Positions 34,573 to 42,834 of a stretch of 64,000 nucleotides of DNA are shown in pieces; position 1 is the first letter of the stretch; each line of letters starts with the position of its first letter. A program made the position numbers and the translations under genes. The stretch lies in NCBI RefSeq assembly GCF_029774175.1, contig NZ_CP103834.1:196501-260500 (forward strand), given 5' to 3'. The notes beneath the pieces were generated by a model. The model searched no databases, was not told the origin of the DNA, and saw only the letters and a program-made list of their open reading frames with translations. The stretch is from Actinobacillus genomosp. 1. Its GTDB lineage: Bacteria > Pseudomonadota > Gammaproteobacteria > Enterobacterales > Pasteurellaceae.

Positions 34573-35316
34573 ATGAAAACAAGACAACAACTTAACCAAG
34601 AGAATTATCAACAAGCGGTTAAATTTGCTGATAATTTTACCTCGGATTTGAAAGCGGAATATCTTGCCGAAGCACAGGAACGTTATCAATTCGAACAGCG
34701 GCAAATATCCGAAAGTTTGCAAAATTTGGGGCAAAAACGACCGCTTGCGCTATTTGCTTTATTATTGGTTATCTTACTGGTTGCCGGTGTAGCTTATTGG
34801 CAAACGGGCCGTTACCAAATTGTACAAGCCGGAAATCAAATGCACCAAGCCTTCCAAGTTCAAACACAGTTGGAAGACAAAGAGCAGAAAAATTATCGAT
34901 ATATTACTAATTTACAAGACCGTTTACGGGCAACGCCGAATGACGGAGATCTTTGGTATGAATTAGGACAGGCTTATGCGTTGAATAACGACTTTGAGTC
35001 CGCATTAGTTTGTTATGACAATGCGCTGAAAGTATTAGGCGAAAAAGCGGCTATTTTCGGTGCAATGGCAACCGTGGAGTATTATGCTAACCAGAATAAA
35101 CTTTCGGAAAAAGCAAGACAATGGGTAGATAAGGCATTGCGCTTAGATCAGAAAGAAAGTTCAAGTTTATTGCTATTAGCTTCGGATGCTTACGCTAAAA
35201 AAGACTACCGACAAGCGATAGATTTATGGCGTAAAGTATTAGATAGTGATAATGAGTCGATAAACCGTCGTGCAATTATTCAGAGTATGCAGGCGGCACG
35301 TGAAATGATGAATTAA
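34573..35316 (+). CDS. nrfG: TPR protein of cytochrome c maturation, NrfG/CcmI-like
   Basis: A 247-residue protein with one membrane helix near residues 58-77 and a periplasmic region of tetratricopeptide repeats (about 110-240; DGDLWYELGQAYALNNDFESALVCYDNALKVLG, shortened). CcmI and NrfG proteins hold apocytochrome C-termini for haem lyase. The N-terminal 55 residues are cytoplasmic and coiled-coil-like, as in CcmI. The USS-derived stretch QKRPLALFALL begins the helix. Last gene of nrfE-dsbE-nrfF-nrfG, closed by a terminator. Confidence 0.83.
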   Translation: MKTRQQLNQENYQQAVKFADNFTSDLKAEYLAEAQERYQFEQRQISESLQNLGQKRPLALFALLLVILLVAGVAYWQTGRYQIVQAGNQMHQAFQVQTQLEDKEQKNYRYITNLQDRLRATPNDGDLWYELGQAYALNNDFESALVCYDNALKVLGEKAAIFGAMATVEYYANQNKLSEKARQWVDKALRLDQKESSSLLLLASDAYAKKDYRQAIDLWRKVLDSDNESINRRAIIQSMQAAREMMN

Positions 35317-35335
35317 AAATCCTCAATCAAGTTAG

Positions 35336-35368
35336 ATAAAAGCAATCCGAACGGGTTGCTTTTTTTAT
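35336..35368 (+). terminator. Rho-independent terminator of the nrfEFG cluster
   Basis: AAAAGCAATCC-GAAC-GGGTTGCTTTTTTT, about 20 bp after the nrfG stop, with T7. Confidence 0.88.
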
Positions 35369-35429
35369 GCCCGAAACAAAGATTAACGCTCGATTTGTTA
35401 AATAAGTGTCAAAATTTACATTTTTCGGA

Positions 35430-35457
35430 TTGCGCAAAATATCAAGATTAATATAAT
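35430..35457 (+). promoter_or_regulatory. Promoter of hugZ-hgbA
   Basis: A perfect TATAAT (35452-35457) is preceded at 16 bp by TTGCGC (35430-35435), a half-match to the -35 consensus. Transcription would start near 35464, just where the candidate Fur box begins. The weak -35 is compatible with regulated expression. Confidence 0.5.
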
Positions 35458-35464
35458 TAAGAAT

Positions 35465-35483
35465 TGTTTTTATTATCAATAAC
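35465..35483 (-). promoter_or_regulatory. Candidate Fur box upstream of hugZ-hgbA
   Basis: Read on the minus strand, GTTATTGATAATAAAAACA agrees with the 19-bp Fur consensus at 12 positions, including the core TGATAAT. It covers the predicted start of transcription, so iron-loaded Fur could block the promoter. The score is only moderate. Confidence 0.45.
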
Positions 35484-35521
35484 TTTGATGAAGTTTAGCT
35501 GAGGAAAATTAAGGAGATCTT

Positions 35522-36043
35522 ATGACAGCGACAAATCGCCAAGAAGTATTACAAAATCGTTTAGGGCCGGAAATTCAAGAATTAAAACAGGATATTCAAA
35601 CTATTGTACTTTCTACGGTAGATAAAGACGGCAATCCGAATGTCAGTTACGCCCCTTTTGTAATTAATGACGGTGAATATCAAGTGCTGATTTCAACCAT
35701 TGCACGTCACGCTCGTAATTTAATTGAAGTACCGAAAGTTTCGTTAATGCTGATTGACGATGAGAAGAACAGTCGCCAGATTTTTGCGCGTCGCCGTTTA
35801 ACTTTTGATGCGACGGCTCGAATGATTGAACGTGGAACACAAGAGTGGGAAAGCGGATTAACCGCTTTAAAAGTGCGCCATGGCGAGTTAATTGACGAAC
35901 TGGCAAAAATGCAAGATTTTAATTTATTTAGCTTTAAACCGACTCACGGGCTTTTTGTGAAAGGCTTCGGTAAGGCATTTGAGGTCAGCCCTGATGATCT
36001 TGTGAGCTTTGTGCATTTGGATGAAGGTCATAAAACAGAATAA
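35522..36043 (+). CDS. hugZ: Haem utilisation protein HugZ/HutZ
   Basis: A 173-residue flavin-reductase-like split-barrel protein (pyridoxamine oxidase fold) of the HugZ/HutZ family, which degrades or sequesters imported haem in the cytoplasm. Typical segments: IVLSTVDKDGNPNVSYAPFV near residues 27-46 and the C-terminal FKPTHGLFVKGFGKAFEV, whose conserved histidine (PTHG) is thought to bind haem. GGAG lies before the ATG. It is followed by hgbA after a terminator-like hairpin, the hugZ-hgbA arrangement described for A. pleuropneumoniae. Confidence 0.92.
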   Translation: MTATNRQEVLQNRLGPEIQELKQDIQTIVLSTVDKDGNPNVSYAPFVINDGEYQVLISTIARHARNLIEVPKVSLMLIDDEKNSRQIFARRRLTFDATARMIERGTQEWESGLTALKVRHGELIDELAKMQDFNLFSFKPTHGLFVKGFGKAFEVSPDDLVSFVHLDEGHKTE

Positions 36044-36056
36044 TTATACGATAACT

Positions 36057-36096
36057 GTTTACTGTACCGGTTTTTTAAACGGTACAGTTTTTTTAT
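36057..36096 (+). terminator. Hairpin between hugZ and hgbA
   Basis: ACTGTACCG (36061-36069) and CGGTACAGT (36080-36088) are perfect 9-bp arms around a T/A loop, followed by T6. It is a good intrinsic terminator placed inside the presumed operon, 20 bp before the hgbA start, and would limit hgbA read-through. Confidence 0.85.
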
Positions 36097-36115
36097 TTTT
36101 AAAAGGAGAATCATA

Positions 36116-38956
36116 ATGATTAAGATTCGTTTTAATCTGTCGATTATTGCGCTTTGCGTATTGCAATACAATGTTGCGCTTGCAGAAGAAAATGCCGAGT
36201 TAGATACCGTAGTAGTTAAAGAGTCCGAACAGCCGCAAAAAATTGCCGAAATAAAGAAATCGGCTAAACAGCTTGCTAAACAGCAGGTTCAAGATTCACG
36301 AGATTTAGTGCGTTATGAAACCGGCGTGACGGTTGTTGAAACGGGGCGAATGGGCAGTAGCGGCTATGCGATTCGAGGCGTTGATGAGAATCGTGTCGCG
36401 ATTACCGTTGATGGTTTACATCAAGCGGAAACACTCTCATCTCAAGGGTTTAAAGAACTGTTTGAAGGTTATGGTAATTTTAATAACACGCGTAATAGTG
36501 TTGAAATTGAAACTTTGAAGCAGGCGACTATTCGAAAGGGGGCTGATTCGGTACATGTCGGTAGCGGAGCATTAGGAGGAACGGTCGTATTCGAAACCAA
36601 AGACGCGCGAGATTTTTTAACTGAAAAAGATTATCACATTGGCTATAAAACGGGTTATTCAACGGCAGATAATCAACGAGCTAACTCCTTGACTCTTGCC
36701 GGACGTTATAAAAATTTTGATTTGCTGGCGATTAAAACGTTACGTAACGGACACGAATTGGAAAACTATGATTATAAACGTGCCGATGGGTTACTACAGG
36801 GAAAAAAACGTGAAAAAGCCGATCCTTATTCGATTAAGAAAGACAGTACATTAATTAAATTCGGTTATTCGCCGTCTGAAAATCATCGTTTCAGCGTTGT
36901 TGCCGATTTATATGAGAAAACGAATAGAGGGCACGATTTTTCTTATAATTTAAAGCCGACTACTTTTATTAATGTTAATGAAAAAGAATTACGTCATACG
37001 AATGATAAGAGTAAGCGTCAAAATTATGCGTTCGTTTATGAGAATTTCAGCCAAAATCCATTTTGGGATACGCTGAAAGTGACTTATTCGACACAAAAAA
37101 TTAAAAATCGCGCTCGTACCGATGATTATTGCGACGGTAAACATTGTGATGAAACAAGTAATCCGGCAGGCCTACAATTAAAAGACGGCAAAGTGGTGGA
37201 TCGAGACGGTAATAAGCCGAAATTAGGCGTTGATGATTTAGGTTTGACGACGATTTCCGATTCGACGGGGACTTCGACTAAAGGGATTAATTTAGTTAAA
37301 GATTTTTGGTTTGACTGTACTATTTTTGATTGTAACGCGCCGGTAACCGCCTATAAAAAGGGTTATGACGGCATATCCTCTAAAGAAGTGATGTTAGATA
37401 GGGTTTATACGGATAAAAACGGTAAAAAATTTGCCGCAATCTCTCGGAAAAATGCCTTTAATAGCGTATTACTGCCGGAAAGTAAGGGCTATACCGAAAA
37501 TATTTATACCGAACGAGATTTGGATACGAATACTAAACAAATTAATTTGGATTTGACGAAAACGCTTTCTCTCTTTGATAAGGAACATTCGCTTGAATAT
37601 GGCGGAGCTTATAATCAAACCGAGAAAAAGATGGTCAATCGTAGCGGTTTCGGCGCATTCGGTCAGGCACAATGGTGGGCAAAACGATTTTTTGGGTTTA
37701 GAACGAATTTTGCCAAGGGAGGCGTAGAAGAAGCCATTACTTGTGAAAATGCGACGGGTGCGGATCAATGGAACGGATTACTTTGTCCGAGTGAAGGGGA
37801 GTTTTCTTTCCTGATTCCGGTAAAAGCCGAAAATGCCTCGTTGTATTTTGCCGATAACATTAAAGCGAATGATTACTTGAGTTTTAATATCGGTTATCGT
37901 TACGATGACATTAAATATAAGCCTGAATATATCGCGGGGAAAACGGCAAAAATTCCTGACGATATGTTACAAGGTTTATTCGTTCCTTTACCGGATAAGC
38001 CTTCTAAAGAAGATATTCGTAAAAATGCCGAAGATAATATCCGCTATCTTTCAAGAAAAACTTTATATCAGAAACATTCGTACTCTCTCGGCGCAACGGC
38101 GGATCCGTTTAAGTTTTTACAAATACAGCTGAAATATTCAAACGGGTTCAGAGCACCGACTTCGGATGAACTCTATTTCACATTTAAGCATCCTGATTTT
38201 ACCATTTTGCCGAATGTAAATTTAAAAGCGGAGCATGCGGAAACCAAAGAAGCCGCACTTACATTGCACGGCGATCTCGGTTTTATCACGACCAGCTACT
38301 TTAAAACGGATTATGATAATTTTATCGATTTAAAATATCTTGGAGCAAAAAACTTAGTGAATGCTTTCGGCGGAAGTGCGACGGCCAGACCGTATCAAAT
38401 ATATCAAAATATTAATCGCCAAGAAGCGAAAGTAAACGGATTGGAAATCAACTCTAAACTACACTTCGGACAATTATGGCAATTATTGAACGGATTTAGT
38501 GCCAGTTATAAATACACTTATCAAAAAGGTAAAATAGACGGTAATATCCCGCTTAATGCGATTCAGCCGCGAACGTCCGTATTCGGTTTAGGGTATGCTC
38601 ATCCTGAAGATAAATTCGGTTTGGACGTATATGTAACTCGGGTGAGTGCGAAAAAAGCGGAAGATACCTACAATATGTATCACGCTGAAGAAAAAGCGGA
38701 TAACAGCCATTTAAAATGGCGTAGCGGTGCTTATACTATTGTAGATTTAATTGCGTATGCAAAGCCGTTAAAAAATGTAACCTTGCAAGCGGGCGTGTAT
38801 AATTTACAAAATCGTAAATATCTTACGTGGGAATCCGCCCGTTCTATTCGTCCGTTCGGTACCAGTAATTTAATTGATCAAAAAACAGGTGCCGGATTAG
38901 CGCGATTTTATGCGCCGGAGCGTAATTTTAAATTAACCGCGGAAGTCACCTTCTGA
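36116..38956 (+). CDS. hgbA: TonB-dependent haemoglobin receptor HgbA
   Basis: A 946-residue outer-membrane receptor importing haem from haemoglobin with TonB energy. The signal peptide ends near residue 23 (ALA), and a TonB-box-like DTVVVKE follows at about 30-36. The plug has YAIRGVDENRVAITVDGL, and GADSVHVGSGALGGTVVFETKD is the haem-receptor plug signature (shortened). The barrel contains NGFRAPTSDELYF, the FRAP/NPNL-type region of haem receptors, and ends EVTF with a terminal Phe. The AAGGAG site is strong. No tetranucleotide repeat tract is present near the start, so phase variation of the Haemophilus type is not expected. Adjacent hugZ supports the assignment. Confidence 0.92.
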   Translation: MIKIRFNLSIIALCVLQYNVALAEENAELDTVVVKESEQPQKIAEIKKSAKQLAKQQVQDSRDLVRYETGVTVVETGRMGSSGYAIRGVDENRVAITVDGLHQAETLSSQGFKELFEGYGNFNNTRNSVEIETLKQATIRKGADSVHVGSGALGGTVVFETKDARDFLTEKDYHIGYKTGYSTADNQRANSLTLAGRYKNFDLLAIKTLRNGHELENYDYKRADGLLQGKKREKADPYSIKKDSTLIKFGYSPSENHRFSVVADLYEKTNRGHDFSYNLKPTTFINVNEKELRHTNDKSKRQNYAFVYENFSQNPFWDTLKVTYSTQKIKNRARTDDYCDGKHCDETSNPAGLQLKDGKVVDRDGNKPKLGVDDLGLTTISDSTGTSTKGINLVKDFWFDCTIFDCNAPVTAYKKGYDGISSKEVMLDRVYTDKNGKKFAAISRKNAFNSVLLPESKGYTENIYTERDLDTNTKQINLDLTKTLSLFDKEHSLEYGGAYNQTEKKMVNRSGFGAFGQAQWWAKRFFGFRTNFAKGGVEEAITCENATGADQWNGLLCPSEGEFSFLIPVKAENASLYFADNIKANDYLSFNIGYRYDDIKYKPEYIAGKTAKIPDDMLQGLFVPLPDKPSKEDIRKNAEDNIRYLSRKTLYQKHSYSLGATADPFKFLQIQLKYSNGFRAPTSDELYFTFKHPDFTILPNVNLKAEHAETKEAALTLHGDLGFITTSYFKTDYDNFIDLKYLGAKNLVNAFGGSATARPYQIYQNINRQEAKVNGLEINSKLHFGQLWQLLNGFSASYKYTYQKGKIDGNIPLNAIQPRTSVFGLGYAHPEDKFGLDVYVTRVSAKKAEDTYNMYHAEEKADNSHLKWRSGAYTIVDLIAYAKPLKNVTLQAGVYNLQNRKYLTWESARSIRPFGTSNLIDQKTGAGLARFYAPERNFKLTAEVTF

Positions 38957-38959
38957 TAA

Positions 38960-38997
38960 TGAATCCCCGATAGTGAACAAACTCTCGGGGATTTTTA
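38960..38997 (+). terminator. Rho-independent terminator of hgbA
   Basis: AATCCCCGA (38962-38970) and TCGGGGATT (38985-38993) pair around a 14-base loop, followed by TTTTAC, just after the hgbA stop. Confidence 0.88.
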
Positions 38998-39034
38998 CAA
39001 AAAAGCCGGAAAATTTAACCGCTTGTATATACCG

Positions 39035-39652
39035 CTATTCTAATCCGATTTTTATCGCCAAAGCGATAAAGATTGTGCCGCAAATTTTATTCATTGATGC
39101 GCCTATTTTCGGATTGCTTCGTAGCAAATTTCCAAGCGGATAAGCGGCAAAGACTAATATAACGACCCAAATCGTCGTGGTTGAAAGCGAGGTTAATCCC
39201 AATAAGAAAAAAGGCAAAAAAGTACTTTCTACATGACTTGCCACGAATTGCGGCAATAATGCTAAAAAGAATAGAATAACTTTCGGGTTCAATAAGTTGG
39301 TGAGCAAACCTTGACGATAAATTTGCCATAACGGTAATTTATCCAAATTGACTTGATGGATTAAAAACGGTTCTCGCCACATTTTAATACCGAGCCAACC
39401 TAAATACCCTGCGCCAGCATATTTTAACAAGGCGAACAGAGTGGGAGAATGGGCAATAATTTGCGCCAGTCCGACCGATACCGCCAAAATATGTACAAAG
39501 AACCCCGTCAAAATACCAAATGAGGACATTAAACCGGCTTTTTTTCCTTCGGCAATCGTACGCGTGAGAATATAAATCGTATCGGAACCCGGGGTAAGAT
39601 TCAGCAGGATACAAGCGGTCAAAAATCCCCAATAATTGACAATATCGTTCAT
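39035..39652 (-). CDS. LysE/RhtB family exporter
   Basis: A 205-residue, six-helix exporter. LTPGSDTIYILTRTIAEGKKAG corresponds to the SPGP signature of the family, here altered to TPGSD, and LLNPKVILFFLALLPQFV is the second conserved block. The start codon overlaps the stop of the upstream RarD-like gene by 4 bp, so the two are co-translated. Substrate unknown; probably an amino acid or analogue. It is only distantly similar to the other LysE-type protein at 20.7 kb. Confidence 0.88.
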   Translation of the reverse strand: MNDIVNYWGFLTACILLNLTPGSDTIYILTRTIAEGKKAGLMSSFGILTGFFVHILAVSVGLAQIIAHSPTLFALLKYAGAGYLGWLGIKMWREPFLIHQVNLDKLPLWQIYRQGLLTNLLNPKVILFFLALLPQFVASHVESTFLPFFLLGLTSLSTTTIWVVILVFAAYPLGNLLRSNPKIGASMNKICGTIFIALAIKIGLE

Positions 39653-40515
39653 CTGCGAGTCAGCCTAAAATTATCAATGGTTAATAAGATAATTGCCAAG
39701 GCTAAACAAATCATTAATAGATACGATTTGGAATCCAAAACTTCGCCAATCATAAACGAAACGCAAAGCATTACCAGAGGTTCTACATAGCCGAGCAAAC
39801 CGAGAACGTTTACCGGTAATAGATTACTGGAGGCGATATATAAAATAAAAGCTGCCCCGTTTACCAAGCCGAACAGAGCAAGGAAGTAATAAATATGCTG
39901 ATTGTTAGCCAAAATCGGCTGCATATCGGTTTGAGCGATAAAATAACCGGCAAACGGCATCACTAACAGTAATTCTACGAAAAAGGTGGCAAGCGTATTA
40001 ATTTCAAAGTAACGACGCAGCGTAATGTAAAGCGGATAACCGACACCGGCAACGATTGTCGCCCATGAAAACGAGCCGGTCAGCCAAATATTGGAAGCCA
40101 CACCAATCACCGCAAAGCCGAGCGAAAGCCATTTTAACAGGGTAAAATGCTCTTTAAACACGATTTTACCTAACGCTACCGCCACAATAGGTAACAACAA
40201 ATAACCGATGGAAACTTCAATCGCTTGTCCGTTATTCGGCGCCCATAAAAATAACCAAAGCTGAATACCGGTATTCAAAGCAAGCAATAACAGCACCAAG
40301 ACAAGCGATGGATTTTGCTTGATTTTTTGCCAAAGCTGCTGAAATTTCTCCATTTGTTTAAACAGTAAAATTGCCAATAAAATAAAGGGAGCTAATACTA
40401 CAATGCGATAGCCGAACATACTTTCGCCGTTAAGCGGGCGTAATAAGATCGCAAAATAATAACCTAGCCCAAATAAAAAATTGGCACTCATGCAGCATAG
40501 TATGCCTTTTAACAT
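39649..40515 (-). CDS. EamA/RarD-type drug/metabolite transporter (second copy)
   Basis: A 288-residue, ten-helix membrane protein of the DMT superfamily, RarD branch. It shares its whole length and many short blocks with the gene just upstream: PLNGESMFGYRIVV, LWLFLWAPNNGQAIEVSIGYLLLPIV and NVLGLLGYVEPLV. The tandem pair must have arisen by gene duplication. E. coli RarD was linked to chloramphenicol resistance, but natural substrates are unknown. It overlaps the LysE-type gene downstream and abuts its paralogue upstream. Confidence 0.88.
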   Translation of the reverse strand: MLKGILCCMSANFLFGLGYYFAILLRPLNGESMFGYRIVVLAPFILLAILLFKQMEKFQQLWQKIKQNPSLVLVLLLLALNTGIQLWLFLWAPNNGQAIEVSIGYLLLPIVAVALGKIVFKEHFTLLKWLSLGFAVIGVASNIWLTGSFSWATIVAGVGYPLYITLRRYFEINTLATFFVELLLVMPFAGYFIAQTDMQPILANNQHIYYFLALFGLVNGAAFILYIASSNLLPVNVLGLLGYVEPLVMLCVSFMIGEVLDSKSYLLMICLALAIILLTIDNFRLTRR

Positions 40516-41409
40516 TTAGTTCTCCACCGTCACTTTTTTACGTTGTTTTCGAATACTAAAAATGCCGTCTAAAATTAAGAACAATACTGCAATAACCAAA
40601 CAGGTCATTAGAAAATAGGAATTAGGATCCAATCGCTCACCGATTAAAAATGAAATCATCATCATAAAAGTCGGCTCTAAGTAGCCCAATAGCCCAAGCA
40701 CATTAAACGGTAATATGGTACTGGCTAACGTATAAGAAAGTAGTGCCGAACCGCTTACTACACTTAAAATCGCAATAAAGTAGTAAATATTCGGATTCTG
40801 TGCATAAATAAAATCCATATCGGTATTCCAAATAAAATACAGCGAAATTGGAATCAGACACATAATTTCAAAGACGAAACTATAGATATTACTTAATTGG
40901 AATTTTCTGCGAATATGGAAATAAGCAGGATAACCGACAAAGACGAAAACGCCTTCCCAAGAAATACCGCCGGCAAAAATGACGCTATTTAATACGCCCA
41001 GTGTGGCGAAAATTATCGCCAGCCATTTAACACGAGATAAGCTTTCTTTATAAACTAAACGCCCGAAAGCCACCATGACAATCGGCATCAGTAAATAACC
41101 CATTGAAACTTCCAACGCTTTGCCGCTATTCGGAGCCCATAAAAAAAGCCACATTTGCGAACCGACAATCGCAGAGGTGATTAAGATGACAAGTATTAAA
41201 TGCGGTTGTTGCTTTAAACGTTTGGCAAACGCAAAAAATTCATGTTGTTTCTTGAGGACAAAAATGGCGAAAAATAGAAAAGGTAATGTAACGACCATGC
41301 GAATGCCGAATAAGCTTTCGCCGGAAAGCGGGCGTAATAATGTCGCAAGATAATACATTCCGCCGAATAATGCGGAAGCGGAAAGTGAATAAATAATACC
41401 GAGTTGCAT
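40516..41409 (-). CDS. rarD: EamA/RarD-type drug/metabolite transporter (first copy)
   Basis: A 297-residue, ten-helix transporter of the DMT superfamily. Blocks shared with its downstream neighbour: PLSGESLFGIRMVV, MWLFLWAPNSGKALEVSMGYLLMPIV and NVLGLLGYLEPTF. It starts the leftward three-gene run rarD-rarD-lysE, in which genes are directly adjacent or overlapping. All three encode exporters, so the cassette probably handles one class of small solute; which one is not visible. Confidence 0.88.
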   Translation of the reverse strand: MQLGIIYSLSASALFGGMYYLATLLRPLSGESLFGIRMVVTLPFLFFAIFVLKKQHEFFAFAKRLKQQPHLILVILITSAIVGSQMWLFLWAPNSGKALEVSMGYLLMPIVMVAFGRLVYKESLSRVKWLAIIFATLGVLNSVIFAGGISWEGVFVFVGYPAYFHIRRKFQLSNIYSFVFEIMCLIPISLYFIWNTDMDFIYAQNPNIYYFIAILSVVSGSALLSYTLASTILPFNVLGLLGYLEPTFMMMISFLIGERLDPNSYFLMTCLVIAVLFLILDGIFSIRKQRKKVTVEN

Positions 41410-41426
41410 AATAGGTAAGAGATAAT

Positions 41427-41445
41427 CTGCCCCGAACAGGGGCAG
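41427..41445 (-). terminator. Hairpin downstream of alaA
   Basis: CTGCCCC-GAACA-GGGGCAG, a strong GC stem in the 44 bp between alaA and the rarD copy. On the minus strand it is followed by ATTATCTCTT, a poor T-run, so termination may be partial and rarD may be read through. Confidence 0.55.
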
Positions 41446-41453
41446 AGAAAAGA

Positions 41454-42671
41454 TTAAGATTGTTTATAAGTTTTTAAGAAATTCGCAAGACGACCAAGGG
41501 CTTCTTCAATTTGATGCGCATAAGGTAATGTCACCACACGGAAGTGATCCGGTTTATGCCAGTTAAAACCAGAACCTTGTACTAATAATACTTTTTCCGT
41601 TTGTAATAAGTCGTAAATAAATTTTGCATCGTCTTTAATGCCGTACATTTCCGTATCAATTTTAGGGAACATATAAAGCGCACCTTTCGCTTTCACACAA
41701 GAAATCCCCGGAATTTGTACCAATAATTCGTGCATTTTATTGCGTTGCTCGAGTAAGCGACCGCCCGGTAATACGAACTCATTGATACTTTGATAGCCGC
41801 CTAATGCGGTTTGAATTGCGTGTTGCATCGGTGTAGTCGCACATAAACGCATAGACGCAAGCATATCTAAACCTTCAATAAATCCTTTCGCCTGATTTTT
41901 CGGACCGCTTAACACCATCCAACCTTGACGGAAACCGGCAACTCGATAGGCTTTTGATAAGCCGTTATAGGTTACGCATAATAAATCAGGTGCGAGAGCG
42001 GCAATATGGTGGTGAACCGCACCGTCATAAATAATTTTTTCATAGATTTCGTCTGCGAAAATCATCAAATTATGCTGACGGGCAATTTCCGCAATCTCGA
42101 GCAACATTGAACGACTGTAAACCGCACCGGTCGGGTTATTCGGGTTAATCACTAAAATCCCTTTGGTTCTCGGTGTGATTTTCGCTTTAATATCCTCAAT
42201 ATCAGGCATCCATTCGTTGTTCTCATCACACAGGTAATGTACCGCCTTACCGCCGGCAAGCGTTGCCGCCGCAGTCCAAAGCGGATAATCCGGCATTGGA
42301 ATTAACATTTCGTCACCGTCATTCAGTAAGGCTTGCATTGACATTGTAATTAATTCCGATACACCGTTACCGATATATACGTCGTTCACATCAATACTGC
42401 GAATTCCTTTAGACTGGTAATATTGCACAACCGCTTTACGCGCCGAATATAAACCTTTGGAATCGCAATAACCTTGAGATTTAGGTAAATTGCGAATGAC
42501 ATCAACTACAATTTCGTCAGGGGCTTCAAAACCAAACGGGGCGGGGTTACCGATATTCAATTTTAAAATTTTATTACCTTCTTCTTCTAAACGAAGAGCT
42601 TCCTTATGAATTGCGCCACGAATATCGTAACGAACGTTTGCGAGTTTGTCGGATTTAGGGAAACGTTCCAT
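41454..42671 (-). CDS. alaA: Alanine transaminase AlaA (PLP aminotransferase)
   Basis: A 405-residue class I aminotransferase of the AlaA/YfbQ group, forming alanine from pyruvate and glutamate. The PLP lysine is Lys240 in NGLSKAYRVAGFRQGW; NPNNPTGAVYS and DEIYEKIIYDG are the cofactor-binding blocks. The start MERFPKSDKLANVRYDIRGAI is the typical family opening. It precedes the transporter cassette on the same strand, separated by a hairpin. Confidence 0.93.
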   Translation of the reverse strand: MERFPKSDKLANVRYDIRGAIHKEALRLEEEGNKILKLNIGNPAPFGFEAPDEIVVDVIRNLPKSQGYCDSKGLYSARKAVVQYYQSKGIRSIDVNDVYIGNGVSELITMSMQALLNDGDEMLIPMPDYPLWTAAATLAGGKAVHYLCDENNEWMPDIEDIKAKITPRTKGILVINPNNPTGAVYSRSMLLEIAEIARQHNLMIFADEIYEKIIYDGAVHHHIAALAPDLLCVTYNGLSKAYRVAGFRQGWMVLSGPKNQAKGFIEGLDMLASMRLCATTPMQHAIQTALGGYQSINEFVLPGGRLLEQRNKMHELLVQIPGISCVKAKGALYMFPKIDTEMYGIKDDAKFIYDLLQTEKVLLVQGSGFNWHKPDHFRVVTLPYAHQIEEALGRLANFLKTYKQS

Positions 42672-42834
42672 GGTGTTTGTCCTGTTTGTTTTGAAATAAA
42701 ATCGTTATTAGAGTAAGAAAATTGTTCAACTTTACTCTGATTTGTTAGGAATTTAAAGAGGAAATAAGCTAAAATAATGACCTTTTTTCACAATAGCTAA
42801 AATTTAGCGGTCAGATTCTTTAGAAATTTTGCAA

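Noticed and set aside
36116..36240. Phase-variable repeat tract in hgbA
   Set aside because: Haemophilus haemoglobin receptors often carry CCAA repeats near the start. None is present here, and no other tandem tract long enough for slippage was seen.
39611..39620. Insertion-sequence end or attachment site around the exporter cassette
   Set aside because: The repeated words there are uptake signals. No terminal inverted repeats, target duplications or integrase remnants were found.
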